Source: Paradesertivirga sp966210515 (GTDB lineage Bacteria; Bacteroidota; Bacteroidia; Sphingobacteriales; Sphingobacteriaceae). From it: 64,000 nucleotides of DNA. Below are positions 60,734 to 64,000 of the stretch, piece after piece. A model generated the notes under the pieces. It made no database searches. It saw only the letters and a program-made list of their open reading frames with translations, and had not been told where the DNA came from. The stretch spans positions 1 to 64,000 of the forward strand of contig CBIHLM010000002.1 of NCBI GenBank assembly GCA_966210515.1, given 5' to 3'. The stretch's first letter is position 1, and each line of letters starts with the position of its first letter. A program made the translations under genes and the position numbers.

Positions 60734-62749
60734 TTACTCATTTATTAATTTAAGAAGTTCGTCGTCCGAGATAATTGGAATATTGAACTTCTGAGCTTTT
60801 TCCAGTTTTGATGGTCCCATGTTAGTTCCGGCTACCAAATAGTTTAATTTTGAAGAGATGCTGCTCAGTATTTTGCCCCCATTTGCCTGGATGATTTCCG
60901 AAAGTTCATCTCTGCTGAATTTTTCAAAAACTCCGGATATTATGAAGGTTTTTCCACTGAGTTTATCGCTGGCAAGATTTATCTCTTTTTCTTCGGTTCT
61001 GAATTGTAAGCCGGCTGTTCTTAATTTTTCCAGTTGATCCAGATGTCTGGGGTCCTTGAAATAATCAATTAAGCTTTCCGCGATTCTGCTTCCAATCTCA
61101 TCTACCGAAATCAGTTCTTCATAAGAGGCATTCATCAGGCTATCTATGTTTTTGAAATGTTGAGCGATTTTTCGTGCTACAGTTTCTCCAACATACCTGA
61201 TCCCCAGACCAAACAAAACTTTTTCAAACGGCATTTGCTTGGATCGTTCAATTCCGTCAAGCATATTGCTGATAGACTTGTCGCCAAAACGTTCCATGTG
61301 TTTCAGTTCGTCCAACTTTTCGTGCAAAATATAGAGATCGCTAATGTGTTCAATCAAGCCTTTCCTGTAAAGCGTTTCAATTGTTTCATCTCCCAAGCCG
61401 TCTATATTCATCGCTTTGCGACTAATAAAATGCTGCATTTTGCCTACAATTTGTGGTGGGCAATTTTCATCATTCGGACAATAGTGAACAGCTTCACCTT
61501 CTTTTCGAATCAAATCGCTTCCGCATTCCGGACACGTTTTGATGTATTCTATCTTTTCAGCATTTTCTAATCTTTTTATTGTATTTACGGAAATGATTTT
61601 TGGGATAATTTCTCCCCCTTTTTCAACAAAAACGCTGTCGCCTTTATGCAAGCCAAGTCGTGAGATTTCGTTCGCGTTATGCAAAGTCGCCCGTTTTACT
61701 GTGGTGCCCGCCAGGAGGACCGGTTTTAAGTTGGCTACAGGCGTAACCGCGCCTGTTCTTCCAACCTGATAAGTGACGCTTTCAAGTATTGTCTCAACTT
61801 CCTCCGCTTTGTATTTGTAGGAAATAGCCCAGCGAGGTGATTTAGCTGTGAATCCCAATTCCTGCTGCTGACTGTAATTATTTACTTTTACAACGATTCC
61901 GTCAATGTCATAGCTTAAATTAAAGCGCTTTTCTTGCCAGAAATGGATGAAATCTAAAACTTCGTCGATGTTTTTTACCAGTTTGTTATGCTCGCAGATG
62001 TGAAATCCCCATTCGCTCACCGTCTGCAAGCTTTCCCAATGGGTGTTAAAGAGTTTTTTATCTGTGTATAGAAAATATAAAAAGCAGTCAAGCGGACGTT
62101 TGGCCACCTCGGCAGAATCTTGAAGCTTAACAGTGCCCGAAGCAAAGTTTCTCGGGTTTGCATACGGAACTTCGCCTTTCTCGAGGCGTTCGTTATTTAA
62201 TCGGTCAAAGGCAGCCCGGTGCATAAACACTTCACCACGGATGTCGAAACTTTCCGGGTAACCAGACCCATTAAGCGTTTTGGGAATGCGTTGGATCGTT
62301 TTTATGTTTGTAGTTACGTTATCTCCCTTTGTGCCATCTCCACGGGTTACAGCGCGCAAAAGCTTTCCGTTTTCGTAGGTGAGATTTATCGATAATCCAT
62401 CGAACTTAAGTTCGCATACATATTCAAATTCGCTTCCAATCGCTTTTCGTATTCGCTCATCAAAATCTCTCAGATCCTGTTCGTTGTATGTGTTCCCCAA
62501 AGAAAGCATGGGCCACTTATGGCTTACCGTTTCGAATTTTTTGGTAATGTCTCCGCCTATTTTTTGTGTGGGGGAGTTCTCATCCTGATATTCAGGGTGT
62601 TTTTTTTCCAGCGATTCCAGTTCTTTCAACTTTATATCAAACTCGTAGTCGGATATAGTAGGTTGTGCAAGTACATAGTAGTTGTAATTGTGCTGGTTGA
62701 GTTCCTTCACCAGGGCATCCATCCGTTCTTTAATTTCAAAAAGAGACAT
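60734..62749 (-). CDS. ligA: NAD-dependent DNA ligase
   Basis: Seals nicks in replication and repair. Domain Ia and the adenylation domain contain SDYEFDIKLKELE and the AMP-accepting Lys115 in CELKFDGLSINL (Phe replaces the more common Ile/Val). ITPVANLKP-like VTPVANLKPV opens the OB fold, the zinc finger is CPECG...CPNDENCPP (four Cys), then HhH repeats (GLGIRYVGETVARKIAQHF) and a C-terminal BRCT domain (LSGKTFIISGVFEKFSRDEL). It has 671 residues, the standard length. Confidence 0.96.
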   Translation of the reverse strand: MSLFEIKERMDALVKELNQHNYNYYVLAQPTISDYEFDIKLKELESLEKKHPEYQDENSPTQKIGGDITKKFETVSHKWPMLSLGNTYNEQDLRDFDERIRKAIGSEFEYVCELKFDGLSINLTYENGKLLRAVTRGDGTKGDNVTTNIKTIQRIPKTLNGSGYPESFDIRGEVFMHRAAFDRLNNERLEKGEVPYANPRNFASGTVKLQDSAEVAKRPLDCFLYFLYTDKKLFNTHWESLQTVSEWGFHICEHNKLVKNIDEVLDFIHFWQEKRFNLSYDIDGIVVKVNNYSQQQELGFTAKSPRWAISYKYKAEEVETILESVTYQVGRTGAVTPVANLKPVLLAGTTVKRATLHNANEISRLGLHKGDSVFVEKGGEIIPKIISVNTIKRLENAEKIEYIKTCPECGSDLIRKEGEAVHYCPNDENCPPQIVGKMQHFISRKAMNIDGLGDETIETLYRKGLIEHISDLYILHEKLDELKHMERFGDKSISNMLDGIERSKQMPFEKVLFGLGIRYVGETVARKIAQHFKNIDSLMNASYEELISVDEIGSRIAESLIDYFKDPRHLDQLEKLRTAGLQFRTEEKEINLASDKLSGKTFIISGVFEKFSRDELSEIIQANGGKILSSISSKLNYLVAGTNMGPSKLEKAQKFNIPIISDDELLKLINE

Positions 62750-62841
62750 GGAACGAAGATAAGATTTTTGCCTTTTAACTTTCTTATGTTGGCTATACTG
62801 ATGAAATATTTATCTTGGCTGCTGTAAACGGAACCTATATA

Positions 62842-63429
62842 ATGAATTCTTCTAAACTCATTCTGATTGTTTTATTAAGTGGCTTTTTTCTAACCGGTTG
62901 TGCGACGAGAAATCTTTCTTCAGGTTGGTTCAAACAGGGCCAGTGGTATAACGGACTAAAACTGATGCCTTACAGCGATATTAACCAGGCAGAGTTCGAG
63001 AGTCAATATAAAAAGAATAAAGTTTGGTGGGATAAAGCCTTTGCTTATTTGAAGGAAACTGACTTGGACAAGCTTGCTCCGGGGAAATACCCTATTGATG
63101 GAGATAGTGTTTTTGCATCAGTGACCGAAGGTCCTGGTAAACCCTACGAGCAAACCACCTGGGAGTCTCACCGTAAAATGATTGATGTACAATACATTGT
63201 TAAAGGGAAAGAAAAAATGGGAGTAACTGAGTTGTCAAAAGCTACCGTAACAAAGCCGTACGATCCAGCAAAGGACGTAGCCAATTACATCGCCGCAGGT
63301 AAGTTCTATGTTGCGGAACCAGGCACGATGTACATATTTTTCCCAACGGATGTTCACCGTCCAAGCATTAAAGTCGATGGATATGATGTTGTGAAAAAGG
63401 TGGTTATTAAGATAAGATATACCAAATGA
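62842..63429 (+). CDS. YhcH/YjgK/YiaL-family lipoprotein
   Basis: A DUF386 cupin-like protein, here with a lipoprotein signal: basic start, hydrophobic core (LILIVLLSGFF) and lipobox LTGC at about residues 18-21. The soluble part has the family segments WDKAFAYLKETDLDKLAPGK, VTEGPGKPYEQTTWESHRKM, DVQYIVKGKEKMG and IFFPTDVHRPSI. Cytosolic members are linked to sialic acid and alginate-type sugar metabolism; a secreted lipoprotein version is probably envelope-facing. ATG 62842 gives 195 residues; nine further codons from 62815 are unconserved. Confidence 0.85.
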   Translation: MNSSKLILIVLLSGFFLTGCATRNLSSGWFKQGQWYNGLKLMPYSDINQAEFESQYKKNKVWWDKAFAYLKETDLDKLAPGKYPIDGDSVFASVTEGPGKPYEQTTWESHRKMIDVQYIVKGKEKMGVTELSKATVTKPYDPAKDVANYIAAGKFYVAEPGTMYIFFPTDVHRPSIKVDGYDVVKKVVIKIRYTK

Positions 63430-63438
63430 AATCAGCGA

Positions 63439-64000
63439 CTATGCAAAAGTTAACAGCTTCTTTTCAATATCTTCAAAAATACTCATAAAATCTTTCTGTA
63501 AACTTTCCTGATATTCAATTAATACCTCTGCGAGCTGCAGTTTTTGCGTCTCATTAAAAGGCTGGTCCCAGATTCGCATACAAATGCGGTGAATGGCATA
63601 AACAAGTTTATCCGGACTAATGTAGCTGTTCAGGTATTTATCACCTATAAATCCATTTAGAAAATGAAAGAAGGGTTCTTGCTCCAGAATGTCGTTCATG
63701 TTAAAAAAGCGTGTCAAAGCTTCTTTGTTGGTGTTTTCGAGATGAGTATAAAAATGGCTGGTGTTTAATAAGTTATTATTAAGAAGGAGGCTATCAAGCA
63801 TTAATTCAAGGGCAATGTGGGCTACAAAGAAAGGGCGGGCTGGGGCAGTTTCCAAAAAGGGAAAAATTCTCGTTCGGATTTCCTGAGTATGTTTAAAGAA
63901 GAATCCCGAGCAATGGAAGTATTTGTCGACCCAAATATGCCGCTTCCATCCCCAATAAATATTTTTAACCTCCGAGTCCAGGTAAAGGCCTTCATTTTTT
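63439..64000 (-). CDS. Hypothetical protein, cut by the right edge (possible ACP phosphodiesterase-like)
   Basis: The frame ends at 63439 and stays open to the end of the window, so the start is outside. An internal TTG at 63855 is not the true start, because the upstream part (YLDSEVKNIYWGWKRHIWVD; KYFHCSGFFFKHTQEIR) continues without a stop. At least 186 residues are encoded. The pattern of YFH...SGFFF...HT, FFVAHIALELMLDSLLL and a helical C-terminus loosely recalls the acyl carrier protein phosphodiesterase family (DUF479), but I cannot confirm it. It converges with the lipoprotein gene 9 bases away. Confidence 0.6.
   Translation of the reverse strand, partial: KNEGLYLDSEVKNIYWGWKRHIWVDKYFHCSGFFFKHTQEIRTRIFPFLETAPARPFFVAHIALELMLDSLLLNNNLLNTSHFYTHLENTNKEALTRFFNMNDILEQEPFFHFLNGFIGDKYLNSYISPDKLVYAIHRICMRIWDQPFNETQKLQLAEVLIEYQESLQKDFMSIFEDIEKKLLTFA

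Noticed and set aside
61157..61570. 137-codon ORF on the plus strand
   Set aside because: It lies entirely inside ligA, antisense to the conserved zinc-finger and HhH region; the protein is Phe/Ile-rich shadow sequence.

Overview
The window is a continuous stretch of an AT-rich Bacteroidota chromosome, most likely Sphingobacteriaceae (Pedobacter or Mucilaginibacter relatives). Reasons: TAnnTTTG-type -7 promoter elements, weak Shine-Dalgarno signals, a fused hemC-hemD gene, a Bacteroidota-style division and cell-wall cluster without murF, ddl or murB, a histone-H1-like small protein, and typical Bacteroidota intergenic repeats. This is core chromosome: I see no insertion sequence, prophage, integrase, CRISPR array or defence island.

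Layout. (1) 130-9180, + strand: heme operon hemA, hemCD (fused), hemB, hemL, a two-component pair, a TPR membrane protein, hemE, hemJ, leading from glutamyl-tRNA towards protoporphyrin IX; the coproporphyrinogen oxidase and the chelatase are not here. (2) 9197-14607: a minus-strand LtaS-like membrane phosphotransferase, then an ECF sigma factor, a probable anti-sigma protein, an outer-membrane barrel, and an orphan ABC ATPase. (3) 14609-31444, minus strand: branched-chain amino-acid block. In transcription order it is ilvD, ilvB, ilvN, ilvC, a tandem ABC ATPase, leuA, a DUF1801 protein, leuC, leuD, a citramalate-synthase-like gene, leuB; a methyltransferase and ilvA follow on the same strand. 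(4) 31835-33851, minus: atpD-atpC with a clear promoter and terminator. (5) 33953-41682, mostly +: two related small WYAQPW membrane proteins, an RmlD-like reductase, flotillin-like floA, tRNA-Arg(ACG), adk, obg, gap and pgk. (6) 41762-57827, +: dcw cluster mraZ, rsmH, ftsL, ftsI, murE, mraY, murD, ftsW, murG, murC, ftsQ, ftsA, ftsZ, with MraZ-type operator repeats at its head and a terminator at its end. (7) 57967-64000: an alpha-oxoamine synthase, an H1-like protein, dapA and ligA (minus), a YhcH/YiaL-family lipoprotein, and a gene cut by the right edge.

How it works together: blocks 1, 3 and 6 are complete or nearly complete pathway operons (tetrapyrrole; Ile/Val/Leu; peptidoglycan precursor and divisome). 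dapA makes the precursor of meso-diaminopimelate, which the MurE here is predicted to add through its DNPR motif.

I did not find a convincing new defence or mobile system. The most interesting signals are non-coding: word-like tandem repeats just upstream of start codons in several operons, a nested palindrome between ftsA and ftsZ that shares sequence words with the mraZ operator region, a possible branched-chain leader peptide upstream of ilvD, a pair of inverted G/C-run repeats of which one may be read as protein, and the uncharacterised WYAQPW protein pair.
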